Below, piece by piece: positions 1 through 13,700 of a stretch of 64,000 bases of DNA (positions are counted from its first letter, which is position 1; every line of letters begins with the position of its first letter). The position numbers were made by a program, and so were the translations under genes. Origin of the DNA: Diadema setosum (lineage: Eukaryota; Echinodermata; Echinoidea; Diadematoida; Diadematidae); contig NC_092693.1 in NCBI RefSeq assembly GCF_964275005.1, positions 21,720,335-21,784,334 of the forward strand, given 5' to 3'. Below the pieces are notes generated by a model. That model was not told the origin of the DNA, ran no database searches, and was given only the letters and a program-made list of their open reading frames with translations.

Positions 1-260
1 GAACTATATGGTTTCCTTTGATGCTTTCAAATCTAACGTAGTACTAAAATGTGACTTCATGACACACAAACAAATGTAACACAGTACGTTAAACCAAACC
101 ACTAACAGGGTTTGGGAGCAGTTACTTATTTTGTATATAATAGTATCTTGTGTACCTGTATAATGAAGAATCATTCAAGTATGTAATGTGCATACACAGG
201 GATCTCGCCAGCGTATATCACCCTTGTCGGCACCGACAAGCGTGCGGTTTGAAGAAACAA

Positions 261-345
261 TTGCCGACAAGGGTAAAACTTGCCGACAAGGGTAACACCA
301 CGCGTGAACTTGCCGACAAGGGTAACACCACGCGTGAACTTGCTT
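261..345. repeat. 30-bp tandem repeat, about 2.7 copies
   Basis: Unit begins TTGCCGACAAGGGTAA and carries CCACGCGTGAAC; two identical 30-mers and a shortened first copy. A related CACCGACAAGCGTG string lies just before (about 229-244) and GCCGACAAGCGTG at 4472. Confidence 0.85.
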
Positions 346-572
346 GACGAGCTAAGTTCGGACCAATTTCTCGCCTTTTTTACTCTTTATTATCTGGCTA
401 GAAAAGAAGCTAGATGTCGAAAGGAGCAGCAGTTTACAAGCGCAAAAAGTTATCCACGCAATCACCGCACCGATCACAACAACGCGGCTCAACATAACGA
501 CGTACATGTACAGCACATCACACACTTGCTCACTGAATGCGCTCTGATTCAGGATCCACACACACAATATGC

Positions 573-596
573 ACCAGGGAGGTCCACCTCCCTGGT
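573..596. repeat. perfect 11-bp-stem palindrome ACCAGGGAGGT
   Basis: ACCAGGGAGGT, two bases, then ACCTCCCTGGT. The same word recurs at about 14593-14635 and 35675. Confidence 0.85.
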
Positions 597-819
597 TGTA
601 CGCACCCAGCCGGCCACAGACAGCCGCCGGTGTGTACGACGGTATTGTGAGAGGGAGAGAGAGGACGGAAAGAGAGGGTCGGAGGCCGAGGGAGGCTGAG
701 GAAGGCTGACACGTGCTCGCTTGTTGTCACGCTTGTTGTCGGGTTACGCAAAAACAAACGATATGAAATGCATGTCCCCCTCCGCCAAAGGTTGTATTTT
801 TTTTTTTTTTTTTTGCTGC

Positions 820-1010
820 TTTGGTTTGTTTGTTCCGTTTATCTGCCTGTCTGTCTCTCTATTCGCAAAATAAGTGACCATTTGGGAACAGATTAGGATG
901 ACATTTTCAGGAACAGTTGGTTGGTAAAATGGCGCAAGGAACAGATGATTAAATTTTGATAGTGATCAGGATTTATAATACCACCGGAATTCACTGCCAG
1001 GATCCAAGAT
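820..1010 (+). repeat. fragment of a dispersed repeat (same family as 49905-50335)
   Basis: GCAAGGAACAGATGATTAAA and tgatcaggatt match the wording of the 49.9-kb repeat (aaggaacagctgactgaatt). Ends are not clear. Confidence 0.5.
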
Positions 1011-2311
1011 TTTCAGACTTTGTTTCGTATATTTGAAAGGATTCGTATCAATTCTTTAGGAAGCTGGCCATCGGCAATGACGCAAAATATTAGATGCGTT
1101 CAAAGCATTGCCGCAGAGAGAAAATTAACTCTTATCTTTCGTTTAAAAAAGAAAGAAAAAAGAACGTGCGATGGAGTAAGCAAATGCAAATTGTTATTTT
1201 TATTTTTGGTAGTTTCAGCGGGTTATTTTTTGTTCTTTTTATTTAAAAAGCCATGCGTTCCATTTGAGCCTTTTCACTTTCAATGGATTTGTAAACGTCA
1301 TTCGTGAATATTCCATTTTCCTTCTCCGGGCCGACATTTATAGTAATTCTGTCATGATGGTCTTTCAACTCAAGTTCAACGTAAGTAATGCTCCACGTGC
1401 TTCTGGCTTGGTTTGTTAGCAGGTGTGTTAGGGGGCCTTCATGGGCAGAAAATAAATGGATAATCATTCATCAATGTTCCCAGTTGGTTTACATGCTATT
1501 TACACGCTGTTTACGACCACTGAAGCAAGGTGGCAGTACGCGCGGCATTCCTTTATCTGACACCTGGCTTTCGTGGAAATGTCGTGGAAATTTCCACAAG
1601 CCATGATATCAAGTTTCCCCACTGCCTGTGGTCGTGTTTTTTTTTTTTTAATTCTTTATTACGAACATCAATTTGTTCATCTTGAAAAGTGTATCTGTAC
1701 ATTTTTTTGTAATTTGCTTCGAGCACGTGTTTCTTTTTTTTTTTATTGCAGCGTCGGTAACATTTTGTTTTGTTCATCGTCCGTGCATGGCAGGGGTTCA
1801 TAAGAGTAGAACGATAGGAATGACTGGGGAGAAAATAAACTGAAAGAAGGAAGCATCTAGGGCAAGCTGTCTGTTTTTCTCTACACCAGCATCATGGTGT
1901 GTCTGTGTTTATTCATTTTTCTTTTATCATGCTCTTGCTTCAAGGAGCTACGCTTTTCCCGCGTAAAATTAATAATGGATACCGCACGCAGAAGCCCACG
2001 TTTTGACGTGTTATGAAGAACCATACATTCTTCATCTATTTGTAATAATTTTTTCAATTTAAAATAAAGAATGTTTGGTTGTTCAAGTAATATAAAAAAG
2101 ATTATTTTGACATTTCATGCGCTTAACTGCCGAGCATTTTCTTTTTTTTTTTCTTTTACGGGAGAGAGTGAAATGTTCTCTTTAGCAATGACGGCCTACC
2201 TAGACATGTATACATATTGTGACGTAGTTTTGATTTTCTTGAACACGTGAATTGTTCTCCTTCCAGATCACTTCTTGATTTAGTGAAAGTTAACAATGTT
2301 TTTCACATTCA
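1011..2311. other. CFDP1 intronic/downstream DNA, nothing recognised
   Basis: A+T-rich with several T-runs (for example 1637, 1733, 2140). No coding match, including no sign of the missing last CFDP1 exon. Confidence 0.5.
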
Positions 2312-3880
2312 CAAAAGCAGTTTGGTTAGCCTGTGTTCAGTTCGCTGCCAATGAAATTTCTAATTAAAGCGATGCCCCAAACGGGTTTACCTTGAGGGTT
2401 TGTTCCGAAATAATAATAGAATAATACTACATTCCTTATTATTCTAAATAATAATAATAAAGAAACAATGTCCGTTAATTTCCAAACAAAATCAGTTTTG
2501 TTATTTCGAACGTTCTGCCAGTGAAATTTCGGAATGAAACAGTAACAGTTTTCTTACTCTGAGGGTTCGTTACTCCGACAGAAAAAAAAAATAGTAATGA
2601 AATAGTACTAGATTCTATATTCTGAAGGTTCGTTAACCGAAAGATAATAAAGAAAAAAAAATGTCTGTAAATTTCAAAACGAAATCAGTTGTCATTTCGA
2701 ACGTTCTGCCAGTGAAATTTCGGAATAAAACGACGGCACAAAACAGCGTGTTTTCGTACTCTAAGGGTCTGTTACTCCAACAGAAATAGTAGTGATAAAA
2801 TAATACATTGTAGATTCTTTATTCTGAAGGTTCGTTAATCCAAAAATGATTACGAAAAAATGTCCGTTCATTTCACAACGAAATCAGTTTTGTTAATTCG
2901 AATGTTCTGCCAGTGAAATTTCGGAATAAAACGACGGCACAAAACAGCGTGTTTTCGTACTCTAAGGGTCTGTTAATCCGACAGAAATAGTAATGATAAA
3001 ATAGTACATTGTAGAGTCTTTATTCTGAAGGTTCGTTAACCGAAAATTAAAGAAAAATGTCCGTAAATTTCAAAACGAAATCAGTGCGTCATTTCGAGCG
3101 TTTTGCCAGTGAAATTTCGGAATAAAACGACTGCCCAAAAACAGTTGCAGTTTTCTTACTCTGAGGGTTCGTTACTCCGACAGATTAATGATAAAATGAT
3201 GCTAGATTCTTTATTCTGAAGGTTCGTTAATCCAAAAATGATTAAGAAAAAATGTCCGTTCATTTCATAACGAAATCAGTTTTGTTATTTCGAACGTTCT
3301 GCCAGTGAAATTTCGGAATAAAACGACGGCCCCAAAACGGTTACAGTTTTCTTTCACTCTGAAGGTTCGTTACTCCGAAAGAGTAATGATGATAAAATAC
3401 TTAAGATTCTTAATTCTGAACGATCGGTAATCGGAAAACGATAAAGAAGAAATGTTCGTTTATTTCCAAACGAAATCAGTTTTGTTATTTCGAACGTTCT
3501 GCCAGTATACCGGTAATTACTGAATAAAACGACGGCCCCAAAACGGTTACAGTTTTCGTTCTCTGAGGGTTCGTTACTCCGAAAGAATAATGGTAAAATA
3601 ATACTCTACATTCTTAATTATCTTATAAAAAAATATTCGTTTATATCCAAACGAAATCAGTTTTATTTCGAACGTTCTGCCAGTATAATTTCGGAATACA
3701 ACAACGGCCCCAAAACGGTTAGTTTTCTTACTCTGAAGGTTTGTTATTCCGAAACAATAACGATGATAGATGATAGATTCCTTTCTGAAGTTTCGTTGAT
3801 CGGAAAATGATTAAGAAAAAAATGTTTGTTAATCTCCGAACGAAATCAGTTTTGTTTATTTTGAACATTCATCTGTAGTA
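2312..3880. repeat. tandem satellite, ~8 copies of a 182-199-bp unit
   Basis: Each unit holds CGAAATCAG, TTTCGAACGTTCTGCCAGTG, AAATTTCGGAATAAAACGAC and two reworked copies of GAAGGTTCGTTAATCC / GAGGGTTCGTTACTCC. Unit starts (CGAAATCAG) fall near 2489, 2683, 2880, 3078, 3269, 3468, 3650 and 3840. The outermost units are the most altered. It lies in the CFDP1 terminal intron. Confidence 0.92.
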
Positions 3881-4720
3881 CTGACCTTTGGTGTTGTTGT
3901 TTTCGATTACAAACCTTCGAAGTACTCAGTAATGAATCGTTTCATTTTATGATTAAACAAACCTTCGGAATAATGACCATCATTACATTTTTGTATGATA
4001 TCTGATGTCACGGCCAAACTACCGCAGTATACACAGAAAGGAAAGTGCAACGATGTCCCGAAAGTTCTCGATCGGTTCTCGCGCATCTGCATGCAATAGG
4101 CCTACCACGTGGTCGAGCAGACGGCGAGAAAGCAAAAACACCACGGGTATACGGCGCGCGTTGTTGCGATGCAGAGACGGCTAATTATTGCAACAATGAA
4201 ACAGGAAAGGCCTAAAAGAAATCGGAACCTTCACCATCGGCACCTACTTCTCTGTCATTTATTATTTAGGAACTGCCGCCAACAAAAGGTATGGAGTTTC
4301 TGCATTGTTTCTGTGAGAATATGCTCTTTACAACGTTCATTACATCTCCGTGAAAATGTCGCATTTACTGGCATTTTAGCGGCGATTTATTTGTGTTGAT
4401 TTGAGCATTAGCGAAGGCTTCCACGCTTCGCGTACCACCCCGTACCCACCCCCAGAAAAGCGCGAATAAATGCCGACAAGCGTGAAGAAATTCCTGGCGA
4501 GAACCCTGATACAGATTACCAATATCATGTGCTGTACAAGACTTATCATTATTATTATCAGGCCTTGACATTAGAGGTGGCCCAGTGGTCCAGGGCCACT
4601 AAAAATTGGTGTTGGGCCACAAGATTTATCTTTTGGTGGCCCGATCGGGCACCTGAAATTTAGAATGGATCATTATGTTTGCTTTTATTTCAGGCCAGAC
4701 ACCACTATCATCATACTTAC
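3881..4720. other. CFDP1 intron 7, with a GGCCCACT-type repeat scrap
   Basis: 4575-4655 has three partly inverted GGCCAC/GTGGCCC words around a TA-rich core, like the end of a degraded DNA transposon. The rest shows nothing I recognise. Confidence 0.4.
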
Positions 4721-4793
4721 AAGTGTGCTGATTTTCTGCTTTTTGCCAATCTGACCCAGAACGCTTCCGAGCCCTCCTCCAGCCCTCTTCAAC
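4721..4793 (-). CDS. CFDP1: CFDP1 coding exon 7 (start of BCNT-C domain)
   Basis: 73 nt, residues 232-256: GLKRAGGGLGSVLGQIGKKQ then KISTL, aligned with human GLKRSSGMSSLLGKIGAKKQ then KMSTL. Acceptor tttcccctgcag/GTTG, donor ACACTT/gtaagt, phase 0. It is too short to stand out as an open frame and is called from the alignment. The next exon, expected to begin with an EKSKLDW-like string, is not in the window. Confidence 0.9.
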
Positions 4794-7700
4794 CTGCAGG
4801 GGAAAGGGAGAGTGATGTTCTTGATCACTTCATAACCCTTTCAAGCTAGTGCTGATTATTGATCCTCAAGAGTAAGACTCATTTTGAAACTGAGGATGAC
4901 TGCACGTATTTAACTACCATCAACCAGCAATATAAATATTTACACTTTTTTTTTTTTATGTATTCTATTTTTTTATTTTTAATTCAAGCATACTAGTAGC
5001 TGAGAACATAAAACATACATCTTAAATATAAGTGAAATAATTCCAGGGAAGGTAACATAAAAACAGGGTTCGAAATTGGCGATGGTCCGCTGGCCATTCG
5101 CCACCCAAAATCACGTCGGACTAGCTAAAAATCATAAAATTCTGAAGTTACTAGTCCGTCTGGCTAGCCAAAATATTGCTTCAGTGTTAAAATTGATTCA
5201 AAGTAGTCCGCGTGGCTAGTTAAAAAAAAAAGTTAAGTGCGACCCCTGAAAAATGATTCAATCTGCCCTAACAGATTGAACAGGTATCATAAATGTTTTT
5301 GTTGTTTGGTGTTTTGTTGGGGGGGGGGGGTTGTCTGCAAATAAGGCAAAGTACTTTTTTTTTCTATGAAATGCATTGATGTATCTCACATTCTGCTAGT
5401 ATTTCAGTTTGCCACTTTTCCTTTCAATGCAGTTGTGATACGAGAAAAAGAAGAAAAGGATTCTACTTAAGAGGTGGACTGATACTGGTCCAAATCGGAG
5501 GTTGATTGTCTCAGCAATGAACAAAACAAAGTTGTCACTTACGAAATGTCTTACCTCTGCTCATAGAAATGCATGAATGGCTTTGAATCATCTCCATTTT
5601 GATAGTGAATCTATTTTATAGTCAAAACAAGTAACATATTTTCATGACCTTCTAACCTAATGCTTACACAACACTCAATGATTCCAAACCATATCTCAGT
5701 GAGTGCTTTCGCTAAGCCTCTGGCAAGATCACAGCCATTATTCTACAAACCGTTACTTCAGTGGTGAAAGAGCATTCAAGCAAATGTATTCAATGTTCGC
5801 AGATATTGCATTGAGTTAAATGTATAAAATTCTGATCAAATATCTTTCTAAGTAGAAAGCCTTGCAGGCATCACTTGGAGCTAGCTCTGACATGCCAAAG
5901 CAAAGGCAGTGTCACTCCAGCCTCTGTGTAGTCATTGATAACCATTGCAAAGAAGACAATACACTTAATTAGTACTAAAAAAGTGGATATTTTCCGTGCA
6001 ACTTATTTTTCGCGCTCGGCCGGTTAAAAGGAGTTTCACAAGTTTTTAATTCCGCTGAATCAAGACATCAAATACTGGAACATACGGCAAGCAAAAATAT
6101 TCACATGCTTTTATTTTCATGGTGGCTTCTGACTGCGCAAAAATTTCAACACTCCGAAAATTTCCACTTTTACAGTACTGGGTATGATGTAGGGTATTTC
6201 ATAGTTGGTGCAAACCCTTGCAAGGGCAATATATGGGATATCATGTAGTCAGAAAAGCAGTCGAGCAGCCATTTGTTAGAACTTCATTTTATGCTTTCAG
6301 AGCTGAATTGATTGAATGCCAGTGATTCATACATGTAAACAAGGACAATCTTTCCTCTGAAATGATACGTATCTTACCCATGTTTCATTTTTTGTTTGTC
6401 AGTAAAGAGCAGTTGTTTTTGAAAACTTATCATTAGTGTAGCAAAAATCTATTCTAATTTATCATTAGAACGCAATCATGTAGAAAAGTGGCTGGCCTCG
6501 TTGCACGTTTGTGCGAGTGTGTGCGTAGATCTGTTGTGGATCAAGCCTTACATACATCAATAAAAAAATCCTCTCTTTATTCTCGTTTCAGATACTCACC
6601 CTGAAGGAGCAGCAGGTTTTGAGGCTGCAGCAGAGGTACTTGCACCTGATGATGCTTGTGGTACTTCCTCCTCTTTCTCTTCCTGCTTCTTCAAGAAGCT
6701 CTTGGCTTCCTTGGAGGCTGCATCCACTTCCTTGGTCACTCTGTTCACAGATTTCAAATTGGAGTACAATACTCCAGGTTTACAGAATTGCACGCAAACA
6801 TGAAATAAATTGCACTTGTCAAGATGTAAAATACAGGAACCCAATTTCCCTTTTAACCCTATTCCCACCGGGGAGGGGGGCATTTTGCCCCCCCCGTTGT
6901 TTCGCGTGATTGTTCCGCAACGCGTGATGCTCTCGCCGCGACATTTTAGGACTTTTTCCTTCCAAGTATCACACAACTTTTGAGACCAAATTTATCGCTC
7001 CCGGGCATACCATTTTGAAGCCACGCCCCTTTGAAAAAAATTTGTCGACCCAAAAATTGCTCAAAAACATGATTTTGTGTACAAATCCAATGTAAATTGT
7101 GTTTTTGCAATTAATTCATATAAAATGAAATATTTTTACTTTCAATGGCTGATAATGATTTATTTTAGCCTGATTATGCTTTAAAAAGTTTCTGCGACAA
7201 ATTTTGATGAAAAAAAACGAAAACAAAAAGTAAAAAACAAAGAAATACATAAGAAATTCAATAAACAATAAAATACATAAGAAATGATTATGAAGCCGAA
7301 TTTTTGCTTCAATATCATTATTGATGATATTGAAAAGAATATGTTCACAAAAATTAGAAGTCTTGGAGCTTTATTTTTTTGATTTATAGGCAAAAAAAAT
7401 TATTTTTTGCACAAATTAGCATAAATTAATTAATATAAAATACAGAAATTACAATTTGAAAAATCCAACTATACAGTCTTGTAGATTACATTGGCCTCTA
7501 ACTTAGTGCAAATTTTCGCGAGGAACGTGCAATCCATGACCGAGATTTGAAGGGGGGCCAAAAAGCCCCCCCCCCGGTGGTTTTAAGTCCCTCAAACAAG
7601 AGACCCGCGGGTCTAGCGCTCACCTGAGTATCGCAAGTTCACCTTTCACGCAGTCACTAATCTAAATTATTCACAGCTCTACTAAAATTTGACCAGGCAT

Positions 7701-10700
7701 TCTCAAGTAGAACATGAAAATGTACAATAAGGGCCCACATTTTTTTAAAGATTTTTTAATTTGGGGGGATTGGGGCCCCCTGGGGCCCTCTGGGTGGGGC
7801 ATGGTGCCCATTTTGATAAATTGAGATCCTGACCCCTAGGGATGCTACCTGCCAAGTTTGACAAAATCCATCATGAGGTTTTCAGGAAGAAGATGAAAAT
7901 GTACAATTCAGGCCCCCATTTGGATCTAGTCAACCCCCATTAATGTACTCACTCATAGTATTATCTTAGCTCTTTAACTTCTGATTCTAGAGAAGATTTT
8001 TAAAGATTCCTTCATTTTGGGGGGTTTGGGCCCCCTGGGGCCCCCTGGGTGGGGCATGGTGCCCATTTTGACAAATTGAGATCCTAACCCCCTAGGGATG
8101 CTACCTGCCAAGTTTGGTGAAAATGGGTCATGGAGTTCTCAAGAAGAAGATGAAAATGTACAATTTAGGCCCCATTAGGACCCCTCCCCTGGGTCCCAAG
8201 GGGGGTACCCCTGATTCTGCCATGAACAAACTTGAAACTAGTCATCAATGTACTAACTCATAGTATTAACTTAGCTCTATCACTTCTGGTTCTAGAGAAG
8301 AAGATTTTTACAGATTCCTTAATTTTGGGGGGTTTGGGCCCCCTGGGGCCCCCTGGGTGGGGCATGGTGCCCATTTTAAGAAATTGAGTTCCTAACCCCC
8401 TAGGGATGCTACCTGCCAAGTTTGATGAAAATCGGTCTTGGGGTTTTCAAGAAGAAGATGAAAATGTAAAAAGTTAACGCATGACGGACAACGCACGACG
8501 GATGCCGGAAGAAGGGCGATCGCAATAGCTCACTTGAGCCTTTGGCTCAGGTGAGCTAAAAACCCGGTGGGATTAGGGTTAAATCACTTTGCGATTTCTT
8601 CAAAAATCTTTCAAACTAATTCTTCAAATACTGGATCCTTTCAAAACGAATACTTCAGCATGTAAACATGACATGACCATTGCAACTGCAATTTATCTAG
8701 TCTTGCAACAAAAGCTCAGAAAAATGACAGAGATGGCTGGGAATAGTTTCATTAATTTCATTCTTTCACTTCTTGGATACGGAGTGCAAAATCTTTTTCA
8801 TCTCAAAAAAAAATATTTGACTATCTACAAGGGAAATATTAGCCATCCACCTGAACAAATTATATTAACAGAGAGTTCTGAGGATTGGAAGTTGAGAACT
8901 ACAGATGCATTTTAGGTGTTTCAGAGCACACATGTGTTGTTGCTTTATGTCCTCAGCATGTGGGAGTTTTACACCCTCCAATGCTGTTTACTGTAAAAAT
9001 AAAAGATTTATACTTCAGAAAGTGGGATTTCACACAGTCAACAGTACTAGCATTATGTGGAACAATAACTTTCTGGTGCAAATAAATTTTGAGGCACCGT
9101 AGCAGTATTGCCGCGGCCTTTTGTGCATTCAGCATGCATGTTGCCCCACCCCACCTTTCTCTTTTTTCATTTGCTCTTCACAATGTTTATAGCTCCACCT
9201 GATATGCAACTTGCTGTATGACTGTAATATGCTGGAGAAGGGGAAAAAGTAAACATCCCTGCAGCAATTCACCTACCTCACTTCCTCTCCAGCAAAGTCA
9301 TACACTTTAGTGATCTTCACCGTCTCACTGGACTTACTCCCATTCAGACCTTTATCACTCAATGCTGCACTGCTTGTCGATTGTGTTGATGCCTTTGCCT
9401 GATGATAAAACAGAGAGAGTCGAGTGAAATCATACAGGGAGATAAACCAGTTTGTTACTAGCGCACAAGAACATTTTCGCATGACCTGTCCGTTTTCCCA
9501 ATGCTGGGTGCTGAACTTGTTTTCAAAGCAACATAAAGCATAAGCTTGCAAAATGTAACAATTTATGGAATTAAAAGATCATGCAAAAAATAATTTGCAC
9601 AGACCAGGTGACCAGATGATCCCTCAATAAACACCTTGGGAAGCATCCATTTTACTGTTTTGCAGGGAATGCATTAATAAACTTTTTCGATTACCATTGC
9701 AAAATACTTTGGTTTGAAAAACACCAACTTTGTTGCTGTCAGGTAGATATGCTGGCAAGCACCATTCCATACGGATTGCAATAATAATCTTCACTTCAGT
9801 CCATAAAAACCAAAAACATAATAGAAATTCATATGCTTTCAAAGTGGAAACTTTTGCATTCTTGATTTCTTATCTAAACTTTGGTAATGAGACATCTTTC
9901 CTGTCTCTTCCCCACAAGCAGCACATTGTACCTGTGGTGTATATATCCCCTCTTTCCAGTGATTTTAAAACATAAACAAAGCTTTACAACAAGATTTTCA
10001 TTAGTTTTTCCACCTGACATAGGCCTTATTCAAAGAAGATGTGTCTGCAAGTCACGCATTTCACACACACGTCTCCTGACAAGTGTACCTAAAAACGATA
10101 CCTCAACTCCATTAAATATTTTGCACCTCTTGTGGACATATGCCACTTTTCCTTTGATAGAAAAACATTTTCAGGTAAGCTTCTATTGTGCTCTGCCATT
10201 CTTGAAGGGAAAAACAAATGTAAGCATGATGAATCTACAGTAAGCATGAAAAAATGATGTCAGCAAGCTATACTCTTTGTTCCTTGATTTGGCTTTCCTT
10301 GATGGGAATTAGCTTATGAGTTTCACCATGTTGTACCTTTCCTATTGATTGTCCGTTCTGCTGCTGTTGAGATGGCGTGGGCTTGGGCTTGGGTCTCTGC
10401 CCAACATCACTCAAGAAGCTGCTCCAAAGGTCATCTGCCTTTTTCTTCAACTTTTCCTCCTTCTTTTTGGCCTCCTCTTCTTTTGCCTCTGCCAATCGTT
10501 CCTCAACATTATCTGTTGGAGAAATCAATATGCTGGTTTAATGCATTTTTCGTCATGTCTGATGTGACTCACGTTCTGATAAGAGCAAATGAGAATATGC
10601 ATTATTTGGATTAATAGTGAAATGATTGAAATAATAGCAAATCAACCCAATATCAGCGACCTTGCACCTCGGAACACGAGAGATTAGCCCAAAATCTAAT

Positions 10701-13700
10701 CAGCACAGCTACACCTCAAATAGTATACCTGGGCTGGGTACCAAGAAATTCCAAAGAACATTTATTTCCTTAACCTGCAGATAATGAGATTCAAGGTGTA
10801 TGAGAGAGATGAATGGTTGGACAAGTGATCAAATAGAAGGACAATAAAAAAGAATAAAAAGACAATAATGCCTTTGTTACCCTTTCAGGAGGCGGCACAA
10901 AAAATCCAAGCCTTTATCAATGTGCTTTTTATTGTATCATTTTCAAGAGCATGACAATGCAATAATACAGTGAATGTAAAGGCTGAAAGACAAAGAACCC
11001 TATAAAGCTATTGGCAAAATGTTCAGTTTGAATGATCAAGTGCTTGTCCTAGAACACCAAGTGGTAAGAAAGAAGTTTATCAGTCTTTCAGTCATAGACA
11101 AGTTATTGAGGGAATACAAGAACAACTTGCATACAAATAAAGTGAGAAACAAACCTGTTCCACCTCCCTCATTTTGCTCTTCAGCGGCGACATCTGCCAG
11201 GGCATTCCAACCTTTCCTCCTGGACAGTGATTGACACAAATAGTCATACAAAACCATTCATTGATTTTGCCTTGTTTAAAAGTTTACGATTACACTTCAA
11301 GCATGGGAATCTATAAAGCCTGACTGAACAAAATACATCAGTGAAACATTTGTTGTTTGTTTCTTTACAATATATGTCTGGCGGCATGTTTTGTGAAGCT
11401 TGCATTTTTCTTTTTTTTTTTCGAATACCACTGCCACCCTGTCTCCTCTTCAAATAACAACTTCAAAACAGTCATCAGAAAGATATTTTTCCCAGTTCAT
11501 TATAAATTTGCAGATCTCACTTTCAAACATTTCAGGAAAGCCGAGATGCTATGCCAAAACTAAGAAACTATCAGGATTGTTTACATTCTACGCACATATG
11601 GAGCAAACAAAACTCAGTCGTAATCCATGATAATAGATGAAAACTATATAATACTTGACCATATTGACTTCATTCTTTTCAATTCATAAATGTCTACCAC
11701 AAGTAGGCAAAGGGGGTGGGGGGGGGGAAGAAAGAAAATGTATTAATTTTTATTTCCCACGTAATCTCTTAGCACATATGCTTTTTCTTCATTGTAGGGT
11801 GCTTGTACATTATTTCTTGGTGCTACTAGAATTGATTGGTCATCTGTCTGTTATGTTTGTTCTGTGTTTGGCAATTATTGTAGGTCATTTCAAAGCATAA
11901 AAAAAAACAAAAACATAAAATTCCCAACTCTGTTTTACAAGGAGACTGGTACAATTGTATGCTCATTCATCTTACCTTCGGACACCTGTGTCACTGGCTG
12001 AGATCTCTTTCTTTGTTTTAGTCTTTTTCTTCTGGCCAGGTGAGCTTACTGTCCCCTCCTCTACCACAGTATCCTCTAATTCATCACAACTTTCATCCTC
12101 CCCTGAGAGGAAAAAAGCAGAAATCAAAATACAATTTACTCCATCCTATCAAAAGAGAGTGACTGTTGCTTTGTTGAGTGACAATTAAACCAGCACAGCA
12201 TAGATCTATTACAGATCCTTTAGTTTTGATAATCAGAAAAGAACATAACAACACGGCTGTATATTACCGAGTACTGGAATAGACTCTACATCATCAGGAC
12301 ATTCCATCCATATGACATATCACATTATCAGGCCTGAGTGCTACAAATATCTATTTGCATGCTTGCCAGGCCAGGTGCAGCAACTACAAATAATGTTCAC
12401 TATTTGTTTTGAAATAATAGTATATACATCTTGATTCAAATAAATACTAGGACCCCGTTCACAGTGCGGGGCTGGGCCAAGCCGCGGCCGAGCCCAGCCT
12501 CAATTGCGAGGCTGGGCCCCGCAATTTTGTCCGTTTACACTGCAGGGCTCGGCTGCGCTTTTGATTCTAACCTTTCAATAGTTTGTAGTAGTGGCGCTCT
12601 GCTTGTAAACAAACGCAATTTGATATTGTCTGGTTTTCAGACCCTTTGCCAAATGAATTCCGTGGCGACGAAGTCGCCGGACGGGCAAAGGCCTTTGCCC
12701 GATGGAAAAAATCAGACCACCTCCAGAGGGTGGCCAAATGCGAGGCCAATTTTGGCCTCGCATTTGGCCTTTTGCGCGTTTACACTGAAATGAAGGTGGC
12801 CTCGGCCACGGCCAAGCCTCGCACTGTAAACGGGGTCTAGGTCTTGTATTACAAAATCATTACATACTCCTCCTGACTGAATCTGTGTAAAATATGTGTT
12901 ATGTAAGTAGAGTTTATGTGCTTTATCTTTTATTCTTTGATCCAAAGAACATTGTCTTTAATTACACTGGTTGGATCAAGCTTTCTCATAAACTTTCTTT
13001 TGAATCAACTCAACTGACACAATGTCCAATGAGTTTCACAATTTTGGGTCTAGTCTGTATGTAGATTAAAAATAGAAAATAGATTAAATTTCGAATACCA
13101 AATTTAATAGGCCCTAACGTTAGTGTATAGGCCTATAAAATATTACAAGTATAAATTTAAAAAGAAAAGACATAAAATTAATGTATATAAATCAGTATTG
13201 ATTTCACACTTATTTCCCTTGCAAAGAGATCAGCATTTCAACATCCCAAACAGAACTATGTAAAGTGCAACACCTGCCTGTATAATTACTGCAATAATAT
13301 GACTTATGAGAAACACACACACACCACCAACCAACCACCTGTGACTATGTGTCAGCTATACTAGCTACGGACACAACTGGTACAAGCAAGGAGGTATAGT
13401 AAGGGTACTAGGTCTCGCGCAGGGACTTAATGATCGCGCATAGCGTAACTGCGTATAGCAAGCAATATTACGCGTAGGACTAAGCGCAAAATTTGCCAAT
13501 ACGCCCATGGAATAAAAATACCTGACAACCGCTAAACATGAGAAGAAAGCAGGTAAGAAATTTTGATTTAAAACAAATTTTTCACTAAATTTCCAATTTT
13601 TTGGAACAAATTTTTCACTAAATTTCCATTTTTTTACCTTATAATTTACCTACCTTAGCTTAAAATCTTTTTTTTTAAGGATGTTGTAGCCTAGACGTGT

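Noticed and set aside
280-699. 139-codon open frame
   Set aside because: It runs through the 30-bp tandem repeat and the ACCAGGGAGGT palindrome and has no family resemblance.
2312-3880. CRISPR-like array
   Set aside because: Units are ~195 bp, diverged throughout with no unique spacers; this is an animal satellite.
1-4720. Last CFDP1 exon (BCNT-C block with a DWESFKEEEG-like string)
   Set aside because: Searched by eye on the minus strand for the conserved strings; nothing matched, so it is placed outside the window.
9881-10243. 120-codon plus-strand frame
   Set aside because: Intron of CFDP1 on the other strand; no family resemblance.
12431-12793. 120-codon open frame
   Set aside because: It lies inside the G+C-rich TAG-flanked MITE and comes from its repeated words.
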